Program-made: the position numbers and the translations under genes | Source: Lactarius indigo | Taxonomy: Eukaryota > Basidiomycota > Agaricomycetes > Russulales > Russulaceae | DNA length: 64,000 nucleotides | Assembly: GCA_025766275.1 (NCBI GenBank) | Contig: JAFKAC010000017.1 | Coordinates: 372,001 to 436,000 of the forward strand | Direction of reading: 5' to 3' | Part shown: positions 13,141-24,589 of the stretch, in pieces | Layout: every line of letters begins with the position of its first letter | How positions within the stretch are numbered: the stretch's first letter is position 1 | The notes under the pieces: generated by a model | What the model saw: only the letters and a program-made list of their open reading frames with translations | Database searches by the model: none | Told to the model about the DNA's origin: nothing

Positions 13141-14400
13141 TACTCGAACACGATCTGCACGGGGACGAGTCCCTTCTCTACACTCTCGACCTTGTTCGAG
13201 TCCGTGACGGGCCTGACGGCGACTGTTTTCGCGCAAAATGAGACAGACAAGAGCGGATCATCAAAATTTCCCACATACTCTGAATGCTATGCTCGTATAT
13301 ATACACAGAAACCGGTTTGCCGTTGACTATTTTGGTCGCGATGCCCTCCTGGTAGGCCCAGATGGCTGCGATGGCGCTCAGCGTGCGCGAATTGATCTCC
13401 TGCCGGCCGTCGCCGACGATTCAGACGACAACCTTCTCCCAATCGTCCTTGCACCAAGTCTTGCTGCGATTGCGCTTGCGTAGATGGGCAATGCTCTTCA
13501 TGACGCCATACATGGTGCGCGCGAAGAGGTCCTCATTGTACATCGTCATGGCGATGAACAGCCCCGTCCGGTGGGGTGGGCCGCAGTGTGCCTGGCAGTG
13601 AGTGAAGCTTGTCCTTGAAGCCGTTAGGGTCGCCAGTCACCCGTCGCGGCCGAGTAGGGCATACGCGTAAACTCGCGCTCATCCTTGTACGCGTAAGGAT
13701 TGATATGTTTTGTTGGTGCGGCGGAGTCGAGGTTGCCGTGGAAGAGACTGCAAGGTGTGTGAGTGTGAAGTCGGCTGCATGGGAACGCGTACTCGACACG
13801 CTTGAGGCTCCTGTTGCGGCGGGGCACGCGCTGTGGGATGCGGCCGTAGCGGATGTTGTTGTTCGCATCGTCGTCTAGAGGTGCACTGTACTGCCCAGGC
13901 ATATTCAGAGTGATGAGCTCCTATGAGCGCGCGGAAGGTGTGCGCAAAAGGGGCAAGTTTCCTGAGTCTCCGAGATCATGATCTGCGTCGTCATACTGGA
14001 ACGTGTTGGCCCAGGGTTGGTCGTGCAGCGGAGGCAGGGGAGGGACGTGGAGATCAGATACGCTGAAGGACTGGCGGTGCACGAAGGCGACATATGTAAG
14101 GACGGCGGGAGAGGTGGTGAAAGGGTATGAAGGGGAAGAGATGGCGCAGTCACGGTGATTAGGCTTGGTAGGGCACAGCGAAAAAGGAGAACAGGCGGGT
14201 TGGTACAACAATTTGTAGATGGGATGTGTGCGTTCCAAATCCAAAAGGAAGGGGGAGGGAAGGGGGGAGGAAGGGTTAGCCAAGGGAATGCGAGTCTGAG
14301 GCAACGAGATCGAGATCGAAGCGGCGAGAAAAACGGGTGAGTTTGGTGAGTGCCTTGGTGAGCGCCCTTGTTTGGGCACGACTCGAACCGAAATCACACA
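13141..14400 (-). pseudogene. Chitin synthase fragment, copy 1 (decayed)
   Basis: Minus-strand translation gives pieces diagnostic of fungal family-2 chitin synthases: RYGRIPQRVPRR, then LKRV-DLFHGNL across a retained intron (donor GTACGC, acceptor TTGCAG, about 13745-13786), KDEREFTRMPYSA, the [21 protein letters not shown] block, [15 protein letters not shown], and SRTLSAIAAIWAYQEGIA. The frame shifts near 13625 and a TGA interrupts the VVV-x-IV motif near 13416-13424. The C-terminal catalytic half (EDR and QRRRW regions) is absent; the match ends near 13141. The enzyme normally polymerises UDP-GlcNAc at the plasma membrane; this copy cannot. The kept intron shows DNA-level duplication, not retrocopying. 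Upstream flank is shared with a second fragment at 45298-45733. Confidence 0.75.
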
Positions 14401-14721
14401 AAGAAAAGGAGGAGAAAGTGTATGTGTGAGTGCCTTTTGTATTCAACAGGGGCAGTAACTTGACGAAGGTTTTATAATAAGTTATTGTAGCCGGTAAATT
14501 AACCCCAGTGGGAAGTCCATCGATTACGTCGATAAATTTGGGTTATAATGAATTAAATATATTAAGTTTTGATTACCTACGAGTCACGTCGAATGTAATC
14601 TATGTTAATCGCCATATTGTCCCACTCAATCGATATGTGAACTGCAGTACATCTGTGTCAAATGTGCACGGTTTTGTATCCATTCCGAGGCTTGGGTACT
14701 GTGTGTGCAAGTCAACATCCC
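14401..14721. other. AT-rich spacer before the first Tnp2 transposase
   Basis: AT-rich sequence (about 14470-14640) with no reading frame or repeat I can support. It may hold the promoter or left end of the downstream transposon, but no inverted repeat beginning CACTA was identified. Confidence 0.35.
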
Positions 14722-17700
14722 ATGCCGCCCAAGACCAAGCCCAAGACCAGTCGCAAGTCAGTCGTTCGCTGTAAGCTGTATGCACACCTGGAGGCACATC
14801 TGCGCATCAATGGCATCGAAGCAAGTAATGCATCCTCTACGTCCTTGGCACATCTGCCTCTACCAAGTCAGTCTGTGGCTCCACGCACTCAGGTTGCCTC
14901 GACAAACACTATGTCTTCCATGTCCACTGCATCTTCCATGTCCTCGGCACATCTGCCTCTGCCAAATCAGTCTGTGGCTCCAGGTACTCAGGTAGCCTCG
15001 ACAAATGCTATGTCTTCTGTGTCTACACCAGAACACGGTCCTCCTATCAGCGATGGTGTCCAACTGGGTTCTGTTCATCCATCCCCTGAGCCTTACCAGC
15101 ACAAGCATGTGGAAATAGATGGGCCTGGTACTCGTGACCTGGCTGAAACACCTCAGACTTCTCTAGAGACTTCTGGGAATGCTGTGCTTCAAGAACGGAT
15201 ACAGCCTGACCTGCTGGAACTCTCTGGGGACGCTCCCATCCATCTTCCTGACTTGCAGATGACACAGGAATTCATGGACATGCTGCGTGTAGCAGTTCTC
15301 GAGAACAGTGGGATGTGCCCTGAGGACATCGATAATCTGCGTAACCCTGGTCAGGAGCCAGAGCTAGCTGATCCTTTGCCCCTGCTGTGCTCTATACGAC
15401 ATTTTGTCAACAATGCTAGTGCATCGCGTGATCATTACAACACTATCCGGGAGATCGAGCTCCTCAACACACCTGAAAACGAGTTCTTGAGCTTCGATCA
15501 AGTGAAGCGACGTGTTTGTTGGCTCTCTGGCGTCATACCTATAGAACACAACATGTGTACGTGATCTTGTGTGACATATACTGGCCCCTACAGCAACCTA
15601 GACTCTTGCCCATGCTGCAGCAACCCTCGCTACATCCCTGGGACTACTAAGGCTCAGAAACATTTTTCGACTATCCCCATTGGCCCCGTGGTACAGGCAC
15701 TCTATGGCTCTTGTGAAATGGCTGAGTGGATGCACTACCTTGAGACGAAGCTGACTGAGAACCTTGGGATGGCAAGGGAAAATGGTGGAAAGCTTGCTAT
15801 CTACGACGACATGCCTTGTGGCCGTGATCTCCTCAATGCCTGGAGCGAAGGTCGTTTCAAGGCATCGGATATCGCCCTGCAACTCTCCATTGATGGTGCT
15901 CAGCTTCACCCTGACCAGCCATCTGAAGCTTGGGTCTTCATCTGGGTATTCCATAACCTCCCTCCGGACTTGTGCTACAAGAAAGCGTTTGTCATCCCGA
16001 GTGCCATTGTCCCAGGTCCCCATAAACCTGTGGACATGGACTCCTTCTTGTTCCCTTCGTTCTATCATGTGGCAGCACTGCAACGCAAGGGCCTTAGGAT
16101 ATATGATGCATTCTTGAATAGAGTAACCACTTCCACACGTCCTCTCATTCTGTTTGGAACTGCTGACAGCCCTGGTAGTGCTTCGATGTCTGGTATGGTT
16201 GGACACAGTGGTTGTTTTGGGTGTCGCCTGTACTGCGACATGCCAGGGCGGCGCCGCACTGGCGATTCGCACTATTATCCTGTGATGAATGCACCTCTTG
16301 ATTACGATGTCCCCGGGTGCTGCCATCCCGACATCACTGATGCTGACCTTGATGTATATCGCAACAACCTTCCCTATAAGTACTCGAGAAACTTGAGCTA
16401 CCTACTTGGGGCAAATACTCTGGCTGACTACAGGACCCACCGCCTTGACCTTGGGCTTTGCAAGCAGACATTATTCAGTGGTCTACCCTGCCAGCCTATC
16501 TCTGTGCCCGGCGTCTTTACCATGGATATCATGCATCTTACAGTGCTCAATGAACTGGATCTTTTCTTGAAGCTCTTCACCAGCAAGATGGATGTTGGTG
16601 ACTCTGACGACAGGGAAACATGGGACTGGGCAGTGTTCTACCAGAATACTCCATTATGGAACGCGCATGGGGATACTGTGGCCCAGACAGTCCCGTACAT
16701 TCCTTTGTCGTTCGGGCGTGTGCCACGTGATCCCTCTAAAAAGATCAACTCGGGTTACAAAGCTTGGGAATACCAGCAATACTTCTATGGCTTAGGTCCT
16801 ACGCTATTTCGACACCTTTTGCCTCGGAAATACTGGCTCAACTACTGTAAACTTGTATCAGGTGTCCGTATCCTCCAGCGCCATAGCATCACATTCGAAG
16901 ATGTTCTCAAGGGCCATCATCTATTGATGGCTTTCGTGGATGAATTTGAAGATCTTTATTACCAGCGCATGGAAGCACGGATTCATTTTGTCCGTCACAG
17001 TATCCACATGCTAATGCACATCGCTCCGGAGACTATTCATGCAGGCCCTCTCACTTGCTATGCTCAATGGACGCTTGAGACTGCTATTGGGAATCTAGGA
17101 CGCGAGATCAGACAGGACCGAGATCTGTACATGAATCTCACACAGCGGGCAATCCTGCGTGCCCAAATCAACTCGCTACAAGCCCGTTTTCCAGGAATCC
17201 AGCTTGAACTTCGTGGTCGGCATGGAACGTCTCTTGTGAGAGGTGCACATGAGTTCCAAGGGTGTGCGGGCTATGCTATGCTCCCTCGTTGTGAAGATCT
17301 CCCTACGCCGCTCTCAGATGACGAACTTTCAGCCATGATGTCATATTGGTGCAAGCAGGGGTGGCCCAATCGAGACACATGGTCAAAGGCCATCTGCAGA
17401 TGGGCTAAGTTACAATTGCCAAATGGACAAATGGCACGCTCAGTCTGGCAGGAGTCACGGATTTCATCTAATGTTCGGCATGCTTCTTGTGTTGAGGTCA
17501 GGAACACCCTATCCTTTTCACCTTTTGTATTGAGAGCAATTATGTAGATCGAATATAATGCTATGATGCGTATAGCAAACGTAGATTTCTATTTCTTCAT
17601 GCGGTTCAGAGAATCTTGTCACCCCTTGGCAATGGTGACCCTGTTCTCTTTACCAGATGAGGACGTCTTCACCGACTCCAGCGAGACGGTCTATCTCTGT

Positions 17701-17895
17701 GAGCCTCTTCAGGATCACATTGTTATTCCTATCACCACGATCCGGAGTGTCATCTCGATGTTCCTGGAATACAAAGTCAATGGGGATGGTGTAGAGAACA
17801 CGGGAAAATTCTCATTGATGCGGCACACATACTTGGAAGTCACAAAGTATCCCACAGATGTGGGTGAAGAGGATGACTTACTGGAGTATAGCTAA
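14722..17895 (+). pseudogene. Tnp2-type (CACTA/En-Spm-like) transposase, one in-frame stop
   Basis: Exon 1 is 14722-17496 and exon 2 is 17548-17895, joined in phase 0 across a 51-bp intron. The product would be about 1040 residues, but TGA at 15562-15564 interrupts it inside the conserved M-C-x-x-S-C..Y-T-G-P motif. Residues up to about 200 are low-complexity Ser/Thr/Pro and contain a repeated block (SVAP-TQVAST). The core carries the motifs of fungal Tnp2 transposases: CPCC, IDGAQL, FIPS-type block followed by PGP, DSFLFPSFYH, GMVGHSGCFGCRLYC, MDIMHL, INSGYKAWEY and a final LPNGQMARS. These enzymes cut and paste the parent DNA element. The C-terminal exon (FYFFMRF..SMF) is also conserved. 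The stop codon suggests an inactive copy unless read through. Inverted terminal repeats were not found. Confidence 0.82.
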
Positions 17896-17898
17896 TGT

Positions 17899-18516
17899 TG
17901 ATGAACAGCACACAAGAAGGACATACTCACAGTGACAAGAAGACTGTGGTGAGATATGTCAAGGTGGCTGGAAGCAGCAACAGAGGTGAAGTCAAGTAGA
18001 GTGAAGCAGAAGTTGTCTGGCACACAAACAGTGAGAACTGATATTATACATTGGAGGGAAGGAAGCTTACCTGGCACACAAACAGTGAGAACTGATGTGG
18101 ACCAGGAGCGTACATGCTACTCTACTTATACACTTTCTGGTAGTGACGCTATACAAGGGATGTAACACAAGTCACGTACTATAAGACAGTTATTGTTCTT
18201 CAAATGGACAAAGGAGTGGACGTTCTGAGAACAAGGACAGAAAGAACAAGGAGAGTCTGGAAGTAAGTGATATCATAATGACATCATAATAAGGATAGAG
18301 CGAAAGGAGAACAAAGGAAGATACAAGAACGCATAGTACAATGAAAGTTCTGGATATGTCCATATGATGTCACTGTACATGATGTCATAGATAAAGAAGT
18401 TCTAGATTGTACAGATCAAATCTAATCTAAAAGCGGTCCTAATTAATCTACAGCAGTCCGTATCTGTAAGTCCGGTCCGTATGAGCCGCTAAGTGTGCAA
18501 GGGTCACTTATCAACA
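17899..18516 (-). repeat. Solo LTR, family S, inserted at the transposase stop codon
   Basis: 618 bp with ends TGATGAACAG..CTTATCAACA on this strand, flanked by a perfect 5-bp target duplication AATGT (17894-17898 and 18517-18521). The same repeat in opposite orientation lies at 56789-57415 with its own duplication TCTAC. TG..CA ends plus 5-bp duplication, with no internal coding region, are the marks of a solo LTR left by recombination of a full retrotransposon. The target duplication overlaps the TAA of the upstream transposase gene. The repeat includes two near-identical short blocks (CTGGCACACAAACAGTGAGAAC around 18018 and 18069). Confidence 0.85.
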
Positions 18517-18521
18517 AATGT

Positions 18522-19458
18522 AGTACCATGTACGCAGTTGTGGTAGCATGTGCATGTGATTGAGTTGATGACAATGCTTACTATGACACGCGAAGAGCTC
18601 AGTTACAATGGATACTGGGATTAATGAGTAGGGGTATGATGTTATATACATGCGGTCAGGATACGAACAGTCTGACAGTTGAGCCAAACATATCATGATG
18701 GAAATGGATGCAATGAGAGGGTGGAGAGGGTGGAGGGACAGGTGAAACATACGTGCAGGTATGGGGGTAGACAACAGGGATATGTAGAGAGTAACGTGAA
18801 GTCATGAGTACGAGGCTAGTGATGAACAAATGCGACGCACCATATTGTCCTTTGTTGTGTCCAATAAGTGTAACGCAGCCCGGTGCAGCTGGTGTCGTGG
18901 CTAGCAAAAGAGAACCACGTCGTTGATTGGGCGAGAGACACGTTGTGATCAATGTAGGGGATGCAAGATACGGCCAAGGACTGGGCTTAACAAGATTGGG
19001 TTTGATGAGAGCCCAAAGACATTCCCATATAAGGGCGTCATAATGATATCAGACCGGATATCTGAGGCCGAGAAAGAAAGGGTGATACCTGAAGACATTA
19101 TCATCGATAGAGAGGACAACGAGGAGATGGAACAGCAGCGAACTTGGCAGCGAAGACGCAGTAAAGTTGTACTAGAGTGTATACAAATGGAGATGGAAGC
19201 GGAGTCCAGAAACCTGTAGGTGGGCAAACATTCGACTTCGAAATGAGTAGCTGAGATGCGTGACTTGGGCCACCAAGTCAGTCTGTTGGACACAGTGGGT
19301 GACTAAGATACCATAAACGAGTCAAGCTGCCGGAGCAGATAGTAGACAATTGGATGGCCAGCCAGGCCGCTTGTTACAATGGCATTGATTGACACAGTAC
19401 ACTACATGGCTTCGAGCTATTACACACAATAGTAATATAGTCAGAGCCAGTGGAATAA
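18522..19458. other. Spacer, one weak reading frame
   Basis: A 98-codon plus-strand frame at 18923-19219 ends in a charged Glu/Arg-rich segment that looks coding-like, but no homology or splice structure supports it. Nothing else is supported. Confidence 0.3.
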
Positions 19459-20088
19459 TCATATCATTTTCCTTTTTTTGTTTCCAGTATCCTGGTTGAC
19501 CTCTCTGGGATCCTGGTCAAATTCTTTGTGTTTGGTGAGTGTGCTGGGGTCCACCTCAGTGAGTGTGGTGTCGACCTCATCGGGGTCACAGTCGGTCTGT
19601 ACACCTTTATCAAAGAGGTGTCGCTGTGGAGGTCAGTCGAGTGAAAGGGTAGATGGAGACAACTCACATCCTTAGGATACGTCATCCATTTCTGATTGGG
19701 CCTGTCAGAGTGATACTTGAGGACATCTCCCCAGGCTGAGATCCTATAAGGACGGGGGGAGGTGGGTGGACTCAAGAAGTCATACTTGCAGTACGATAGT
19801 TCCTTGGCACCAAGCTCGACCCTTGAGATTATGAGAGTCAGTGAGAGAGACAAGAGAAAAATAGACTCACCGCTCACGCAACAATTGGTTGCGCTCCCAA
19901 AGGAGTTTAAACACAGCGCCATTCTTCGCATGCACAAGATCCCTCAATGTTGCCTCGTGGATACTTTCAATGGATAAGATCTCTGCACGGCTGAGTGGAG
20001 TCTTAGACCAATGATAGATGCGGTCGGTGAACTTGGTTATGACCGCAACTTCGGGAGACTTGGATGTGTTCTCGGATTCAGAGGACAT
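19459..20088 (-). CDS. Unrecognised 178-aa protein, three exons
   Basis: Exons on the minus strand are 19871-20088, 19668-19821 and 19459-19623. The two introns (49 and 44 bp) have GTGAGT donors and AAG/CAG acceptors and keep one frame, ending in TGA. The product starts MSSESENTSKSPEV, has a predicted helical middle rich in Leu, Glu and Arg (LLWERNQLLRERVELGAKEL), an aromatic block RISAWGDVLKYHSDRPNQKW, and an acidic tail that ends in a basic KKRK cluster that could be a nuclear signal. I recognise no domain. It is transcribed away from the 124-aa gene starting at 20230, with 141 bp between the two starts, so they may share a promoter. Frame is intact, unlike most of its neighbours, which suggests it is either young or under selection. 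Confidence 0.62.
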
Positions 20089-20229
20089 GGTGGGGTCAGC
20101 GAGTCAAGGGATCTACAGGAGAGGTGGGGCTTGGATGCATTTATAGATACCAAACCCCCAAAAGCGTGATATGTGATTGGGTGGGGGTATCATCGTTTTT
20201 TTTTTCATCCCCATTCCCCACTACCACCA
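20089..20229. promoter_or_regulatory. Shared intergenic region of a divergent gene pair
   Basis: 141 bp between the ATG of the minus-strand 178-aa gene and the ATG of the plus-strand 124-aa gene. It contains CATTTATAGATACC (TATA-like, around 20137) and a T run near 20195. A bidirectional promoter is inferred from geometry only. Confidence 0.35.
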
Positions 20230-20652
20230 ATGTCTACATACCATACTGGCTTTGGGAATGGTCTAGATGGTGCCCCGCTCAACGACATGGGCTACCAAGT
20301 CCCCGAGAACCAATGTCAGTGGCAGTTCAACGGCACAGGAAATGGTACCGCTGTCAGGCAAAACACCTTTGGCCCACAAGGGATACAGGTGAGATGAAAT
20401 ATTTTTGAGTGCCAACTTGTGCTAACCACACTCCAGAACACAGACATCTTAGTCAGCATGGTTGCAGGTGCCTCCGAGGCATTGCTAGAACGCAACGCAT
20501 TCTATGTAGGACTCAAGACAGTGGCCAGCAACCAAGTGACAGAAATAGAAGGCCTCAAAGGAACCGTCAAACAGAAGATCCTAGAGATCATTGGCTGCGA
20601 CAAGGAAATCGGCATACTGAAGGTGCGATGTGAGACACTCGAGTATGTGTGA
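20230..20652 (+). CDS. Unrecognised 124-aa protein, two exons
   Basis: Exon 1 is 20230-20388 (53 codons) and exon 2 is 20437-20652 (71 codons plus TGA), phase 0, intron 48 bp with GTGAGA donor and TCCAG acceptor. The N-terminal half is Gly/Asn/Gln-rich and looks unstructured; the C-terminal half (LKTVASNQVTEIEGLKGTVK and on) has heptad spacing typical of a coiled coil. No known domain. The gene ends 18 bp before a solo LTR insertion with target duplication GGGAT, so the original 3' end may have been further downstream. It probably belongs with the divergent 178-aa gene and the larger gene at 21751. Confidence 0.55.
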
Positions 20653-20670
20653 TGGGGAAACCTCGGGGAT

Positions 20671-21713
20671 TGTAACGTTGTCACGATGTTAGCTCGACTT
20701 GAGCGCGATATTGTGGCGATAACTTAGCAAATAGCAATGACGGTGTGGAGACCTGTGCCCTTGCCTTAGTGAATGCGCGGAGGCACACCGGCAAGCCTTG
20801 TTCCCTTGGATGAACATAGACTTTGAGATGGAGCGATTTAAAGGAAATCGAACGAGAAAGGAAGAGACAAGTGACGATTCAAGAAGACCAAGATGGCGTA
20901 TCTTGGTCTCCACAAGCTATCTTAAATACAAGTCTAGCAGGCTTACAAGCGCTGCTATGAGTCACAGTAAGTAAGCGTCCAATGTATTGCAGAAACATCT
21001 TGTGTTACGCTCCACCGGCGTTAGTCCGACTTGGACTTGAAGAAGGTGTAATTGACTTAGTGAAAGGTGGGCGAATGGGGATCACATGTCAACCCAACGC
21101 AAGCTGAACAGGGGCACTCCGGCACACGCTGCAGCAAAAGGTAAAAGAAGACTATCCCTTGATGGATAGAATCGGAGGTACTCTTAGTCCGAGACTAAGG
21201 CAAGTAAGAGACGAGTCAAGTGGTGGATTGAAGAAGACCAAGATGGGGACTCTTGGTCTTCCGAGCCAACTACTTATACAGATATGCACGGGCTTTAAAG
21301 TGCCACTAGAATAGTAAGTAACCAATAGTGTAACTAGCTCGAACCCTAGTACAGCTATCCTAGGAATGAGTCATACATGAGTCACAATCACATGCGAACT
21401 ACTATGCTGACTGATGCGATGTAAAAGTCCATGACTAATATAGTATCGGACCGTAGTCATAACCGGCCATGAGTCACGCGTAACGAGTCATCAAGTTCGT
21501 ACCGTAACATCTTGAACCCTAATACTACTAGTACCAGTATTAGTGGCGTCAGTCATCAGTCAGCTATCATACTGTATCTCCTATCATACCACCATATCAC
21601 CGTAGAGTAAGTCCGCAACTAATATACCTTACTGCTGTAGTTGCAACCGGTACAGTAAGGGTCTCAGTCAGACACCACGACTTCGTAATCAGTTCACAGG
21701 CCCAAACGTGACA
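20671..21713 (+). repeat. Solo LTR (outer), split by another LTR
   Basis: Ends TGTAACGTTG..AACGTGACA, flanked by a perfect 5-bp duplication GGGAT (20666-20670 and 21714-21718). Without the inner insertion (21003-21509 plus one target copy) it is about 531 bp. The orientation is arbitrary because no internal region remains. Confidence 0.8.
21003..21509 (+). repeat. Solo LTR (inner), nested in a related LTR
   Basis: 507 bp with TGTTACGCTC..CGTACCGTAACA ends and a perfect duplication TCTTG (20998-21002 and 21510-21514). Its sequence is similar in stretches to the outer LTR: both carry an AGAAGACCAAGATGG block (about 20885 and 21233) and similar 3' parts, so the two are subfamilies of one retrotransposon group. 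Confidence 0.82.
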
Positions 21714-21750
21714 GGGATGCTGTCATTGCTGACATTATTGGCCCAGAGAG

Positions 21751-23694
21751 ATGATCGGCAGATTTGCAAGGGAGTACCACACTCTCAAGGGTACAGGCAG
21801 CAATGAAGGTCAATTCTTGTTTCTGACGGTCGGACCAATGCCGACACCCTGGAAGAGGGACGAGCACCCCAAGGTAACGCTCTGGTTGAAGAGAGAATGG
21901 ATCTGTGCAGCCAAGGCCTCGGCCTTAGCCCAAAAAGGGGAGTCAAGTGGAGATTCGTCAGATGTGACCAAGATGAAAGCAAAGGTGGGACGCCCAAGCA
22001 AGAAAGACGAAGATGAAGAGGGCCACAAGTACTTGTACCTACAGGGCCGAGATGGAGTCCCAATAAGTGTCGAGAAACTTCGTACACTAAGCAACAAAGC
22101 AAGGTCAGTTTGGGAGTTTCTCCTCTCCAAGAAGATGGCCCCCCCTCAGTTCGGCAAGATGGAGTGGCCTGCCTGGGACTTGTACACATGTACCATGCTC
22201 ACGGACCCCGAGCTCGACTTCCTTCTTCTATGTAACGATGTGACATGGAAGCTATGGGAGTGGTCCACTCAGAACTATTCAAGCTGGGCTGGCAACCGGG
22301 GAATCCGACCGAAGAACGCCAGTCAGAACACAGGTAAAGACGAAGACACCCTGGACAACCCAGCGCTGATCAGGATGAAGTCGAGCGATGGAATGGATGA
22401 CTCCAATGACAGCATACAACCAGCCGATCGTGTCTCAGAGAGCAATGGCATCAGAAATGAAGAGATGACACCAGAATCAGAGGTCGCAGGTTTCCTAGAG
22501 GCAGACAACAAACCTGAGGAAAACCCCAGGCCGTCAACACAATTAGTACGTAGTGTCCTCAATATCCCCAGTGACGCTAACACGCATTCTAAGCCCCAAG
22601 AGCCCATACAGTCAGTCATAGCCAATCCATTGTAAGGGTCTGGGCTCGATGTCATTCGTACGCGTCTTACATCTTACCCCCCCCCCCCTTTTTTTTTCCT
22701 TCAGTGCACCCACGGCATCAAGTTTGTCGTCGGGGACTCAGATGGGGGCAGTGACGACCAACCAAACCCCCATCACTCCGGTTTCCGCGACACTCGCCCA
22801 GGTGAGTGTGTACCCATTTGACAGTAGACCATTATCTTAGACACCCAAGGACTCCGCGAATACCACACAGACACACACCAACATCCCTGGAGAGGCTTTG
22901 ACTGCAGTGACGCCGGAAAACCAACCAGTTGGCACCACATCACACAATACAGCCGAGTCAATCCAACACACTGGAACGACACCGCCTGACAGAGGCTCTG
23001 TCACCACAACGACTGATGGGACAGTGATTCCACCTCGCCCTCAAATCATACTCAAGTTGAATCCTCTGGCCAAGTCGACAGTCACACAAGAGAATCAGGA
23101 CCCTGCGACGCAATTGGAACCGACGTGGACACCAGGGGATGGGCCATCCAACACCCCGAACCCCATTCTGAACCGTCCCTCCCCAGCCCCCGTAGATGCA
23201 CCCATTCCCAATCTCCGTCTTGAGTGAGCCATGGCCAATGCAGAGAAAAAGAGAAAGGCCGAGGGCAAGAGTGCAGCTGCAACGTCCAAGAAACAAAGGA
23301 CTGCGACTGCTTTAGCTGAGCCCACCAGCATGATCACCATCAGGTGCGTATCATTCAGCCTACAACCAATATACTAACACATTGTTTCAGAAATATCTGC
23401 ATGCGCCAATGGAACAAGAAGCAGCTAGGTGGTCAAGGTCTCGCTGCAGACTTTGACGCGTACTACAAGGGGCTATCCGATGCAGACAAGGAGGTGTGTT
23501 ATTTCACACAGACACACATTGACGCAGACTCATTAGCCCGCCAACCCACGCTCAGCCATTCAAAAAGGAGACGCGCACTGCCCAAGCTGCCACGGTGAGT
23601 ACTTATTATCTCATAGCAGCACCCGTTGACGACTCTCTTCAGAGAAGAGCAAAAACGGCTTCCAAGAAACCCAGCAAAGTGCCATCAGTCAACT
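21751..23694 (+). pseudogene. Unknown repeated family U, copy 1 (multi-exon, one stop)
   Basis: Exons 21751-22631, 22705-22801 and 22841-23227 are in one frame after splicing, ending at TGA 23225-23227. The same frame continues with MANAEKKRKAEGK at 23231, so the TGA may be a nonsense mutation. Further exons are 23231-23343 and 23391 onward; the 3' end near 23694 is not resolved. A conserved block (residues about 93-179) has the pattern Y-L-x3-D-G-x12-13-L..W-E-F-L..LC-D-x-WK..Y-S-S-W. A basic KVGRPSKKDE segment resembles an AT-hook. A Ser/Thr/Pro-rich linker of about 200 residues follows, then a short aromatic domain (NICMRQWNKKQ..DAYYKGLS). A second copy with the same domain order is at 46536-48572. 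I know of no function; similar proteins seem widespread in Agaricomycetes. The start codon is uncertain because a solo LTR lies immediately upstream. Confidence 0.55.
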
Positions 23695-23699
23695 GACCA

Positions 23700-24559
23700 A
23701 ACGTATCTAGGGCACACAACTCAGAGTTTTCCGGTACACCCTCCCCCGCCTCTGTTCTGTCGATGTCAAACACCTCGTCTCAAGAGTTCCCACTTGCTCA
23801 CATTCACAAACTCGTCCTGGAACATCCCTCTGCTTGTCCATTCTCTGTACTCTCGCCTCGCCTGTGTTGCTTTATGGACGCCATATGCTCAGATGCAATC
23901 CAGACAGCCCAGCCCAGCCCACCCCTGTAGTAGCTTTGGGTCTAGTCGGTCTTGCGTCTCTTCGATTATCGAATCGATGTTTTTTTATGAGAAATCGATT
24001 ATTAATACATAAAAATCGACTGAAAATGCGAGGTGGAAAACCTATACTGTCTGATGAGCTCTACAGTTAATCTAGAGTAATCATCTATAATCAAAAGATG
24101 GCGATTTTCTCAAATTTTTGTTGATTCCTCGGGACACCAAGTGACCCAGCCCGGGGCGAATTTATATAGATTTTCCTCGACTGTACGTAGTATTATCGAT
24201 AGTGATCCAAGAAAACGGAATACTAATACAATATCATCGAGTATACGGAACATTTTATCAATGCTTGGATTTGTGTCGACTCAATCAATATCACTCGAAC
24301 ATAAACTCACCCGAATCAATGGACTTCCTACTGGGAATTAACATCCACTGGCAGGAGCTTGTGTGTGTGCTCTTGTGTTTGCTGACGGATCTTGCTCTTG
24401 ATCTCGCTCACTTGGTTGCCTCACCTTTCTTCTTTCCTTATCGTGTCTCCTGCCTACCCTGGTGATACCCGAGTATCATCAATATTCATGGTTTACCCAC
24501 CGTCTCAGACAGAGTTAGTCCTGGGCCAGTGCAAAGGTGGACACAATTGGCAATTGCTC
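23700..24559. other. Spacer, partly AT-rich
   Basis: No gene supported. The part near 23970-24330 is AT-rich with repeated ATCGAT/TCGA words. Sequence resembling the 3' flank of the C2H2 gene at 12.2 kb starts near 24560. Confidence 0.4.
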
Positions 24560-24589
24560 ATGCTTATTACGTCGTACATATAACACGTG

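Noticed and set aside
14360..14400. GGTTCGAGTCG on the minus strand resembles a tRNA B box.
   Set aside because: The T stem does not pair and no acceptor stem or A box was found.
15598..16326. 242-codon minus-strand frame inside the Tnp2 transposase.
   Set aside because: It is the antisense shadow of the recognised transposase core.
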